From: DATBAX01 sp963762965
GTDB taxonomy: Bacteria > Acidobacteriota > Terriglobia > Terriglobales > Acidobacteriaceae
NCBI GenBank assembly: GCA_963762965.1
Contig: CAVXME010000003.1
Location: forward strand, 1 to 64,000
Length of the DNA: 64,000 nucleotides
Direction: 5' to 3'
Shown: piece after piece, positions 24,923 to 33,698 of the stretch
Layout of the letters: each line of letters opens with the position of its first letter
Numbering within the stretch: position 1 is the stretch's first letter
Notes under the pieces: model-generated
The model's input: the letters and a program-made list of their open reading frames with translations, nothing else
Told to the model about the DNA's origin: nothing
Database searches by the model: none
Position numbers and translations under genes: made by a program

Positions 24923-26278
24923 ATGGCCAAATGGCTGCTCATTCTTCTGACTCTGTGTAGCGGGGAAGCCTGGCCGCAGAGTGCGCCATTAGATTTTGCA
25001 CGGATGTCTCGACTTGACCCTGCGTCACCCACCGACCAGCAGATTCAGAGCCTGCAAGGCCACGTGAAGAAAGCGCCGGACGATTATGCTGGATATGACG
25101 GCTTGGGGTCGGCCCTCTTTCAAAAGGCCCGCGAGACCGGCGACATTACTTATTACGATTTGGCCGGGCAGACCCTGAAGAAGGCCATCGATCTGGCTCC
25201 GCAAGACTTTCGGGCAGCCGATCCTCTGGTCCACATGGCATTGGTATACATGGGCGAACATCGCTTTTCGGAGGCTCTGGCTTCCACACAAAAAGCGATT
25301 GGCCTGGGCTCCGGAAATCTGACGGCGTTTGCCATTGAAGGCGACGCATACACCGATATGGGCGATTACGACCAGGCAGCAGCAGCCTACAACACGGTGC
25401 AGACTCTCGGCCGGGATACGACGTCGCCCTTGACCCTTGCCTATATGAGTGACAGCCGCGTGGCCTATCTCGATTTCCTGCATGGTGATTCGGAAGAAGC
25501 GATCCGCTTGATGAAGAGTGCCATCACGGCCGCTCTTCAAACCAACGTCCCTCGAGAAAATCTGGCATGGCTGTATTTCGAATTGGGCGAGCGCTACTTC
25601 CAAAGCGGCGACTTGGAGAAGGCTGAATTGTCTTATCAGGCGGGCATTGCGGCCGATCCCAATCATTATCGTTCTCTGGCGGGTCTGGCGAGGGTCCGCG
25701 CGGCACAGGGAAAACCTGAGGAGTCGATTCAGCTCTATCAGCGGTCGATAGGCATCATTCCATTTCCTGTTTACGTCGAAGAATTGGGGGACGTCTACAA
25801 GAAAAGCGGAAAGCTCGCCGAGGCGCAGCAGCAGTATGACCTGGTGGAATACATCGGACACCTAAGCAAGTTAAATCAAGTGCTGGCGAATCGGGAATTG
25901 GCGCTTTTCTATGCTGATCGAGGCATCAAGCTGCAGGAGGCCCTGGATTTGGCGCGGAAGGAACTTGAGGTCCGCCACGACGTTTACACCTGGGACACGC
26001 TGGCTTGGGTGCTCTTCAAAAATGGCCGGCTCGATGACGCGGCAGATGCGGTCCACAAAGCCCTGCGCTTGCATACCAATGATTCACTCATTCTATTTCA
26101 CGCCGGCATGATTTGTTACGGATTGGGAAAGGACTCGGATGCCGAAGAGTTTCTAAGGCAAGCGTTGAAAACGAACCCCCATTTCCACATCTTCCACGCC
26201 GATGAAGCGAGCCGGACTTTGGAAGCGATCGCACGATCGCGGAGTCAGGATTTGAGGTCAAGCAATGCAGCACGATAA
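24923..26278 (+). CDS. Secreted TPR protein, first of a pair bracketing the transporter cluster
   Basis: This 451-residue protein has a signal peptide (MAKWLLILLTLCSGEAWPQS) and then about nine tetratricopeptide-type helix pairs, for example EALASTQKAIGLGSGNLTAF and LEKAELSYQAGIAADPNHYR. It aligns end to end with the TPR protein at 30459: the shared N-terminal part DYAGYDGLGSALFQKARETGD, the RHDVYTWDTLAWVLF segment and the C-terminal repeat. The pair flank the transporter and DUF4331 genes. Its stop overlaps the start of the transporter by 14 bp, so it is the first gene of that operon. It likely acts as a periplasmic scaffold or lid; no catalytic motif is present. Confidence 0.8.
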   Translation: MAKWLLILLTLCSGEAWPQSAPLDFARMSRLDPASPTDQQIQSLQGHVKKAPDDYAGYDGLGSALFQKARETGDITYYDLAGQTLKKAIDLAPQDFRAADPLVHMALVYMGEHRFSEALASTQKAIGLGSGNLTAFAIEGDAYTDMGDYDQAAAAYNTVQTLGRDTTSPLTLAYMSDSRVAYLDFLHGDSEEAIRLMKSAITAALQTNVPRENLAWLYFELGERYFQSGDLEKAELSYQAGIAADPNHYRSLAGLARVRAAQGKPEESIQLYQRSIGIIPFPVYVEELGDVYKKSGKLAEAQQQYDLVEYIGHLSKLNQVLANRELALFYADRGIKLQEALDLARKELEVRHDVYTWDTLAWVLFKNGRLDDAADAVHKALRLHTNDSLILFHAGMICYGLGKDSDAEEFLRQALKTNPHFHIFHADEASRTLEAIARSRSQDLRSSNAAR

Positions 26279-28647
26279 ACACTTCCGCTATGTTGCCGTT
26301 CTAGCTTTGTTGGCGATATTTCTGTTTCTTGGCTGCGGCACAGCCAATGCCCATCCCATGGGAAATTTCAGCATCAATCATTATTCGAAGATCACTATTG
26401 GCGAAAAATCGGTTGACGTCCTCTATCTAGTGGATATGGCTGAGATCCCCACCTATCAGGAGATGCGGCAGTTCGATCTTATTTCGAAAGATAATGATCC
26501 CCGCGACGCCCAGTATCTGGACAAACAGGCCCAACTACTAAAGGACGGGCTCGTCTTGCAGAGCGACGGCCAATCGGTAAAGCTTGATGCTGTTTCCCGC
26601 CAAGTGACATTCGCCGATGGCGCGGGTGGGTTGCCCACCATGAAAATTGGCTTCGTGTTTCGGGGGAAACTTCAAGTCACATTGGGCACACACAAGCTTG
26701 CTTACGTCGATAACAACTTTCCCGGACGAAGCGGCTGGAAGGAGATTGTCGTTGTGGGTGACGGAGCCTCGATTCTGGAGAGCTCCGCCTCCGGCACAGA
26801 CCGCAGCAGGGAATTGACCAACTACTCAAGCGATGCGTTGAACAGCCCACCGCAGCAGCTTTCGGCAGCGGTGAGCTATCAACCTTCATTCTCCAAGCCG
26901 GAGAGAACTGCTGTAGCGGCCAGTGCTGGAATCCCTTCGAGTCCGCTGCTTCATAGGAAAACAAAAACGGGGCGTCCAGCGGCAGAGGCTCTGGGATCGT
27001 CCCCACGTGACGTTGCTTCATCGGCCTTTGCACCACCGGCCACGGCCCACGCCCAGAACACGCCACGCAGCCGTTTCACCCAGCTGATTTCGACCCAGAG
27101 GAAGCTGAGCTTGTGGGTATTGCTTTCGGCTGCGCTCATTGCGGCAGGCCTGGGTGCGCTTCATGCGCTGGAACCGGGGCATGGCAAGACTATTGTGGCG
27201 GCATACCTCGTAGGATCGCGCGGTACGGCGAGACATGCGGTGTTACTCGGAATTGTGGTCACGGCCGCGCATACGGCGGGCGTGTACTTGCTGGGTGGCG
27301 TGACTCTCTACGCTTCCCGCTACATCGTGCCCGAGCAGCTTTATCCCTGGCTGGGAGCGATTTCCGGGTTGAGTGTTGCCGGACTCGGGATCTTTATTTT
27401 TCTCAGAAACTGGACCGGAGAAACCGGAGAACATTCGCACGCTCCCGGCGAGCAGCATTCCCACTGGTTTCTTTCCATGTTTAAAGGAAAGACTCTTAAG
27501 TCGGCAGCGGACGAGCAAGTCATCGGGAAAGATGGGGAGCCAGCTGCGCGCAGGCTGTCGTTGCGGGAACTTTGTCTGTTGGGGATCACGGGAGGCATCG
27601 TGCCTTGTCCGGCCGCACTGGTCGTGCTGTTGAGCGCCTTTTCGCTGCACCGGATAGGCTTCGGGTTGTTCCTGATTACCGCGTTCAGCCTGGGCTTGGC
27701 GGCGGTGCTGGTAACAGTTGGGCTATCGATGGTCTATGCCAAACGTGTGATGTCATCGCGTCTGTGGGCTGGCAGCGGTGCGTTGCGCTATCTTCCATTT
27801 CTGTCTTCGACGTTTATGGTAGTGCTGGGCGTGGGAATTACGGTTTCGGCGATTGCGGCTGTTCCCGTCTGGCAGGGGCTCATCACCAAAGAAAAACTTC
27901 TGCCGTTTGTGACCGTAGTGTTACTGGGATTGTTTCTGGGGATGCGCCATTCCACGGACCCCGATCACGTGGTCGCAGTATCCACCATCGTAAGCCGACA
28001 GGGATCCATCAAGAAGCTCGGCGACGATCGGATTGTTATGGGGATTGGGTCACACGCTGACGATTTTCCTTGTCGGATCGGCAATCATTATTTTTGGGGT
28101 CGTGATTCCGCCCCGGCTCGGGTTGTCCATGGAGTTTTGTGTGGCCTTGATGCTGGTTCTGTTGGGCATACTGAATCTGACCGGGGTCATGCGCTGGCTT
28201 ACGGAACAGTTGACCCCGGTCAGGAAGTCGGGAGAACAGCCGACAACCTCTCCGAATCGCCCTGCCGGTCGCCTGGAACGATGGCTCGACCGCACGATTG
28301 GAAAGCTCGGTCTGTACCAGACCTTGCGGCCTCTGGTGATTGGTCTGGTGCATGGCCTGGCGGGTTCGGCGGCGGTGGCTCTGCTGGTGCTCTCCACCAT
28401 TAAGAGTCCCTTCTGGGCGACGGCTTACCTGCTGGTGTTTGGCCTGGGCACCATGGTGGGAATGATGGTTATGACCACCGCGATTTCCGTGCCACTAGTT
28501 TACACGGGAAAGAAATTCTTCGGAATCGACCGGCATCTGACCGCGATTTCGGGCTTGGCAAGCGTGGCGTTCGGAGTTTTTCTTGTGTACCACATCGGTT
28601 TTATCGACGGATTGTTTACTTCGCAAGTGCATTGGGTCCCACAGTAG
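26265..28647 (+). pseudogene. Fused nickel/cobalt transporter (NicO plus NiCoT-like), one +1 frameshift
   Basis: The frame starts with a signal segment and an extracytoplasmic domain (AHPMGNFSINHYSKITIGEKS) typical of HupE/UreJ_2-type proteins. A first NicO/RcnA-like transporter follows (GLGALHALEPGHGKTIVAAY, GITGGIVPCPAALVVLL, a His-rich loop EHSHAPGEQHSH). A second, NiCoT-like module begins near 27890 with the metal motif LGMRHSTDPDHVVAVST and continues with GLLWGLGHTLTIFLVGSA. The two modules join without a stop. One extra base around 28026-28032 breaks the second module; without it the protein is 793 residues. It overlaps the TPR gene upstream by 14 bp. Divalent metal transport is the family role; the direction and metal are not known here. 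Confidence 0.7.
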
Positions 28648-28901
28648 ATACAAGGTTTCGCGTAATCTGAATTTCTATCGCACGCCTTCCTGATTCCGCA
28701 GTTGGAAAATTTGGGTAGGGAAGAGTCTCGCGCGCCTAACTGCGATAGCAATGTTTTCATCTCAAGAGCAAACTCAGAAATAAATCCCGTTCCAGTAAAT
28801 CCAGCCACGCGGTTACAACCGTAACTAGGTCACGTAGACGAATGGCGCCGAGCTTGTGCTCCACGGCGACTGTCAACGAATCACTCCTGAGAGGTATAAC
28901 C

Positions 28902-30392
28902 ATGAAACCATTGAAGTCCATCATGGCCCTCGCGCTGTCGCTGTTCATGCTGGCGCCTGCCAGCGTGTTCGCGTCCAGCCATCGCGAAGCGCCGATCACG
29001 GCATTGGACCGTACCGCGGATGTCACCGACTGGTACGCCTTTGTCAGCTACGACAATCCCAACAACGTCACATTCATTTTGAATGTTGACCCTTTACTTG
29101 AGCCTGCCAACGGGCCCAACTATTTTCCCTTTGACCCTAACGTGCTTTACGAGATGCACGTGGACAACAACCAGGACGGACTGGATGACGTCACCTTCCA
29201 ATTCCGTTTCACCACTGAGATTCGCCAGCCTGGGCTGTTTACCGGATTTGTTGGCGGCATCGCCGGCATTCCGCAAATTACCGCGCTCGATGGTCCCGGC
29301 TCAGAAGGCTTGAGCCTGCGCCAGACCTACACCGTAAACATGGTCAAAAATGGCAAGACGGTTCGCCTAAACGGTTCGAACACTCTGTTTGCGGTGCCAT
29401 CGAATGCAGGCCCGCTGACCATGCCCAATTACACATCGTTGTTCAGCCAGGGAATCTTCAAGTTGGAAAAAGGCGTGCAGGTTTGGGCTGGAACTGCGGA
29501 CGATCCGTTCTTCATTGATCTGGGAGCGGCTTTCGACTCACTCAACTTCCGTTCCGGAGTTGGCCCCGTTCTGTCTCCGGCAATCGATGCAGACGATACC
29601 CACAATTACGCGCCCGACGCGGTCGGTGGCTATAACGTGAATTCGATTGTTTTGGAAGTTCCGATCACGCTGCTGACAGTGGACGGGAAACTTCATCCGG
29701 CGGGTGACAAGCAAGCCGTCATCGGAACCTACGGGAGCACGGCGCGCCACCAAATTACGGTACGTCGGTCGCCCAATCCGGTTTTGTCCCACGGCACTTA
29801 CCAACAGGTGAACCGCGAAGGCAACCCGCTCATCAACGAAGTCGTGATCGGCACCGGATCGAAAGATCGTTTCAGCATGGATGATCCCATCAACGATGCG
29901 CAATTCGCTGACTTCGTTCTGAATCCAGTGCTGGCGAGCGTTTTCAGCTCGCTGGGAGTGCCGGTGCCGCCGGCGCCGCGTACCGATTTGCTGCTTCTGG
30001 TGCAATACCAGGCGCCGATCTGTCCCGGATGCGGAGCTAGCGATGCCGGGCCCGTGGCGGATTTGCTGCGGCTCAACACTGGCATTCCACCCACTCCAGT
30101 CGGTCAGCAGAAGCGGCTTGGTTTCCTGGCGGGCGATACTGCTGGTTTCCCCAACGGACGTAGGCCGGTCGATGATGTGTTCGACATCGCAGCCCGCGCG
30201 GTTGCCGGAATCCTGGTGGATCCCGTCAAATACGGAACGCCGCTCGGCGATGGTGTGCAAACCAAAACCGAAGGCTTCAACAACTCGTTCCCCTACGTCA
30301 TGCCCGCCAACAGTGGACGCAACAGCGCTCACACCGGGCCTGGACAAGCAGGCTGCACCGGACAACCTGGCGGCATCTGCCCGGTTCAGTAA
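28902..30392 (+). CDS. Secreted DUF4331 protein
   Basis: This 496-residue protein starts at ATG 28902 with a signal peptide (MKPLKSIMALALSLFMLAPASVFA) followed directly by the DUF4331 signature SSHREAPITALDRTADVTDWYAF. The rest is a beta-rich domain with several Asp/Asn-rich loops, such as HVDNNQDGLDDVTFQFRF, that look suited to Ca2+ or other metal binding. A Cys pair CPGCGASDAG lies near residue 370, and CTGQPGGICPV is at the C-terminus. DUF4331 has no established function. The gene lies between the Ni/Co transporter (254 bp upstream) and the second TPR gene (66 bp downstream). A secreted metal-dependent or metal-scavenging protein is plausible, but that is inference from loops and neighbours. 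Confidence 0.9.
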   Translation: MKPLKSIMALALSLFMLAPASVFASSHREAPITALDRTADVTDWYAFVSYDNPNNVTFILNVDPLLEPANGPNYFPFDPNVLYEMHVDNNQDGLDDVTFQFRFTTEIRQPGLFTGFVGGIAGIPQITALDGPGSEGLSLRQTYTVNMVKNGKTVRLNGSNTLFAVPSNAGPLTMPNYTSLFSQGIFKLEKGVQVWAGTADDPFFIDLGAAFDSLNFRSGVGPVLSPAIDADDTHNYAPDAVGGYNVNSIVLEVPITLLTVDGKLHPAGDKQAVIGTYGSTARHQITVRRSPNPVLSHGTYQQVNREGNPLINEVVIGTGSKDRFSMDDPINDAQFADFVLNPVLASVFSSLGVPVPPAPRTDLLLLVQYQAPICPGCGASDAGPVADLLRLNTGIPPTPVGQQKRLGFLAGDTAGFPNGRRPVDDVFDIAARAVAGILVDPVKYGTPLGDGVQTKTEGFNNSFPYVMPANSGRNSAHTGPGQAGCTGQPGGICPVQ

Positions 30393-30403
30393 TTAACCCT
30401 TGT

Positions 30404-30428
30404 GGCCGTCGCGATTTTAGCGGCGGCC
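30404..30428 (+). terminator. Attenuator-like hairpin between DUF4331 and second TPR gene
   Basis: A 9-bp stem (GGCCGTCGC 30404-30412 with GCGGCGGCC 30420-30428, one G-T wobble) closes a 7-nt loop and is followed by CACTTTTCTTCTC. It lies between two genes that otherwise look co-transcribed, so it may reduce rather than stop transcription into the TPR gene. Confidence 0.6.
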
Positions 30429-30458
30429 GCACTTTTCTTCTCAGAGAATGAGGTAGTC

Positions 30459-31724
30459 ATGAAACGAATTCTTTCCGCTGTTCTTATGATTGCTGCCACT
30501 TTCGCCGCCGCGCAAAATACACCCGCGGCCAGTAACGCGGATCTATCACCGGCAGCGCAGGGCATGGTGGAAGCTCAAAAGACGATCCAGGAAAAGCCCG
30601 CACAATATGCCGGCTACAATCTCCTGGCGATGGCGTTGCTGCGCCGCGCTCGGGAAACTTCCGACCCGAACTATTACGGTCAAGCCGAGGACGCGGTAAA
30701 GAAATCGTTGGAACTGTCTCCCAACAATTTTGACACGGAGAAAATACGAGTCTCGATTCTGCTTGGCGAGCATGAATATCCAGCGGCACTGGCCGCCGCC
30801 AAGGCACTCAATAAGAAAGTTCCCGACGATGTCATGGTCTACGGCCTCCTTACCGACGCGAACGCGGAACTCGGCAACTATAAGGATGCGGAGGTCTCGG
30901 CCCAATGGATGCTAAACCTTCGCCCCGGCAATCTGCCGGCCCTGCTCCACGCCGCACACTTGCGCGAGCTGTTCGGCGATGCCGACGGTTCCTACGAACT
31001 GTTGGAGCTGTCCTACCAATCGACGCCGTCCTCCGAAACCGAAGAGCGTGCTTGGATCCTTACGCAGATGGGCCATCTTCGGTTGTCCTCGGGCAACCTC
31101 GACGCGGCTGAAAACCTTCTGCAACAGGCGCTTAACGCATTTCCCGGTTATTACTACACGCTGGGTAATCTGGCCCAGGTTCGGATTGCGCAGAAACGCT
31201 ATGAAGATGCGGTTGTGCTTCTGAAACAGCGCTATCAAAAGGCCCCGAGTACGCAAAATCTCTACGACCTGGCCGAAGCCTTGAGCCTGGCGGGAAAGAG
31301 TGAGGAAGCAAAAAGAGAATTTGTAGAGTTTGAAACCGAGGCCCTGGTCGAATCAGGTAAGAAGGATAACGCCAACCGCGACTTGGTCTTCTATTATGCC
31401 GATCAGGCACACCAACCGGCCAAGGCTCTGCAAGTCGCCCAACAGGAATACGCATGGCGTCATGATGTGTATACCCTCGATGCCTACGCGTGGGCGTTGC
31501 ACGTGAGCGGGCAAGACCTGGAAGCGCGTAAGCAAATCGAAAGCGCCCTAATGGTGGGCATTCGCGATGCGAAGCTGTTTCGCCACGCCGGCGAGATCGT
31601 TTTAAAATCGGGAGATCTTGCTGCGGCAGAAAGCTACCTGAAGCAGTCTGTCGAGTTAAACCCAGCGGGTTCAGAGCAGGCTCAGAGCATGTTGGCGAAG
31701 CTTCCACAACACGAACCACAGTAG
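30459..31724 (+). CDS. Secreted TPR protein, second of the pair
   Basis: This 421-residue protein starts at ATG 30459 with a signal peptide (MKRILSAVLMIAATFAAAQ). About eight to nine TPR units follow, for example LDAAENLLQQALNAFPGYYYTL and YEDAVVLLKQRYQKAPSTQNLY. Segments that match its paralogue at 24923 in order are YAGYNLLAMALLRRARETSD, NRDLVFYYADQ, RHDVYTLDAYAWALH and the final repeat. Conservation of these blocks along both proteins indicates a duplicated gene kept at both ends of the cluster. It is convergent with the DUF885 gene. Its role is probably protein-protein contacts in the periplasm with the DUF4331 protein or the transporter's extracytoplasmic domain. Confidence 0.8.
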   Translation: MKRILSAVLMIAATFAAAQNTPAASNADLSPAAQGMVEAQKTIQEKPAQYAGYNLLAMALLRRARETSDPNYYGQAEDAVKKSLELSPNNFDTEKIRVSILLGEHEYPAALAAAKALNKKVPDDVMVYGLLTDANAELGNYKDAEVSAQWMLNLRPGNLPALLHAAHLRELFGDADGSYELLELSYQSTPSSETEERAWILTQMGHLRLSSGNLDAAENLLQQALNAFPGYYYTLGNLAQVRIAQKRYEDAVVLLKQRYQKAPSTQNLYDLAEALSLAGKSEEAKREFVEFETEALVESGKKDNANRDLVFYYADQAHQPAKALQVAQQEYAWRHDVYTLDAYAWALHVSGQDLEARKQIESALMVGIRDAKLFRHAGEIVLKSGDLAAAESYLKQSVELNPAGSEQAQSMLAKLPQHEPQ

Positions 31725-31756
31725 CTAAGCTCGCAAGCGACTTCAGCAGGCGCGGT

Positions 31757-33565
31757 TTAATTCGCCTTCACGGCTGGTACCTGAGATTGCGGGATAAAGT
31801 CGTCGACTACTGCTTTACGCAGCAAAGCCGGCGGCAACAGGCCTTGCGACAGGATGAAGTCATGAAACTTCTGCTGGTTGAAACGTGGTCCGAGGGCCTT
31901 CTCCGTGTCTTTGCGTAATTGCATCAGGCGCGTGTAGCCGTAGAAATAGGACGTTGCCTGAGCGGGAGACCGGAAGGTGTAACGCTCAACTTCGGAATTG
32001 GCCATGGCCTCCGACAAGCCGACGTCGCCGGTGAGGATCTTGTGGGCCTGCTCCGGGGTAACTTTTCCCATCTGCAACTCAGGATCCAGAAAAGCGCGGG
32101 CGGCCCGCATCAACCGGAGCTGAAGAGAAATGAGCTGGCCATCGGGAGGCATGTAAGGTAAAAGAATCGCTTCTGAGTACAAGCCCCATCCTTCTACATT
32201 GGTGCTGTTAAAGGCAAAAATCGCGCGCGCCTGCGATACTCCATGTTCGACCATGGAATCGAACTGTAGTTCGTGGCCGGGACGGCCTTCGTGCGCGATC
32301 AGCGTCCAGGACGCGGCCGCAAAAGTGAAGTCGTCGAAACGTTGCGTGGCTCCAGCCTTGGCCCCGGGGGCGGCCGGAATGGTCAGCGGCAAAACGAATT
32401 CTCCGGGTTCTCCGGTGTTCCCAATTAGTCTGGGCGGGCTCATGTAAGGGGAGGGCACACTGGCGCTTTCGGCTTCACTCGCAAGCCGGATCCGCATGGG
32501 CCGCTGCGGCAGAGTCACTAAGTGTTCACGGCGAATGATTTCTTCGATTTGCGCGATCCGGTCTTTGTAGTTCGGCAGAATCGCCGGGCCCGTCCACTGG
32601 TCCTGCTTGAGCGCGTGAATCACGTCGCGGTAGTCGGTCACGGTGTAGCCATGCTGCTTTGCGACTGCGGGCGCCAGTTCCTGCATCTGCTTCTGGATGT
32701 CATCAAAGGCGGCGTGGGCCATGGCGACCAGCTCGCGCGCCGAAATGTCCACGCCGATCTGCTCCAGCCGGAAGGCATATAACTCAGGGGGCAGGCGGAA
32801 ATCGTCGCGCGAACGGGGCAGGATTTCCTTTCTGACAAACTCGTTATAAGCCGTGACTTCCTGCTTCAGCTTGTTGAAAGGTTCTTCGTAACCCGCAATC
32901 TGAAACTGTTGAAACAATTTGCCGATGCCATCAATGAAGAAGTCGCTGTTACTCAGATCTTTTTCAATTTGCGCCTTGATCGGCCCCATCAACCCCGGTT
33001 GATTCAGTCGTTCCCGGGTGCGATCCTCCGCAAGTTGGGTCACAGCGGTGTATCCCGGATCTGCACCGGCATAGCGCTTCAGCCGGATGAGCGCGAGCTT
33101 GCGCCGTTCCGGAGTCACCCGTTCATCGAGCAACGTCCGCAGACCGGAGAAGACGAGTTCGCCAACATTGAAATAGGGCAGCTTGTATTTCTCGTCAAGC
33201 TCGGTTTCTCGGACCAGATCATTTCCCGCCTTAATCAGGATTTCCAGATCTTGTTTCACCAGCGGATCGCTCTCGACGCCCCGGCGGGCCTCGAGCTGGC
33301 TGATCACATCGTTGGCGGATTGTTTGAAACGTGTCTGAAAATTCGGCCGGTAGTCGACTACTTGGTCGTCATAGCCTTCCAGTCCAAAGTCGCTGGCTGC
33401 TTCAGGGCTGTAACGCGCCACCACTTCGAGCAATAACTTTGCGTTCTGATTGCTGCGGGCAATCCATGCCGGTGTCGGGCTTCCCTCGGAGCCGGAAGAC
33501 TGGGCCACACTCAACGACGCCAATAATCCAATCGCGAGAACCATAAGAATACGCAGATATATCAT
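31757..33565 (-). CDS. DUF885 family secreted putative metallo-carboxypeptidase
   Basis: This 602-residue protein has a signal peptide (MIYLRILMVLAIGLLASLSVA) and the DUF885 domain over the rest of its length. The key motif is HEGRPGHELQ near residue 422, an HExxxH-like zinc site, followed by a downstream Glu in NVEGWGLYSEAI. DUF885 proteins have been likened to M32-type carboxypeptidases, and most remain uncharacterised. I chose ATG 33565 because the sequence ATGGAG lies 8 nt upstream and it begins the signal peptide cleanly; ATG 33577 and longer starts are less likely. It is convergent with the second TPR gene and divergent from uxaC, 133 bp away. It probably degrades peptides in the periplasm. 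Confidence 0.85.
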   Translation of the reverse strand: MIYLRILMVLAIGLLASLSVAQSSGSEGSPTPAWIARSNQNAKLLLEVVARYSPEAASDFGLEGYDDQVVDYRPNFQTRFKQSANDVISQLEARRGVESDPLVKQDLEILIKAGNDLVRETELDEKYKLPYFNVGELVFSGLRTLLDERVTPERRKLALIRLKRYAGADPGYTAVTQLAEDRTRERLNQPGLMGPIKAQIEKDLSNSDFFIDGIGKLFQQFQIAGYEEPFNKLKQEVTAYNEFVRKEILPRSRDDFRLPPELYAFRLEQIGVDISARELVAMAHAAFDDIQKQMQELAPAVAKQHGYTVTDYRDVIHALKQDQWTGPAILPNYKDRIAQIEEIIRREHLVTLPQRPMRIRLASEAESASVPSPYMSPPRLIGNTGEPGEFVLPLTIPAAPGAKAGATQRFDDFTFAAASWTLIAHEGRPGHELQFDSMVEHGVSQARAIFAFNSTNVEGWGLYSEAILLPYMPPDGQLISLQLRLMRAARAFLDPELQMGKVTPEQAHKILTGDVGLSEAMANSEVERYTFRSPAQATSYFYGYTRLMQLRKDTEKALGPRFNQQKFHDFILSQGLLPPALLRKAVVDDFIPQSQVPAVKAN

Positions 33566-33698
33566 GAAAAACTCCATCAGATCGTGACCATGACGCAGGG
33601 TTACAGTGTAACAGCGAGACATTTCCGGAGCGCTGGGATGTAGGTGGATGCGACTCGCCGCCAATCGATTCGACGACTCAGTTAGAATACTCGACGGA

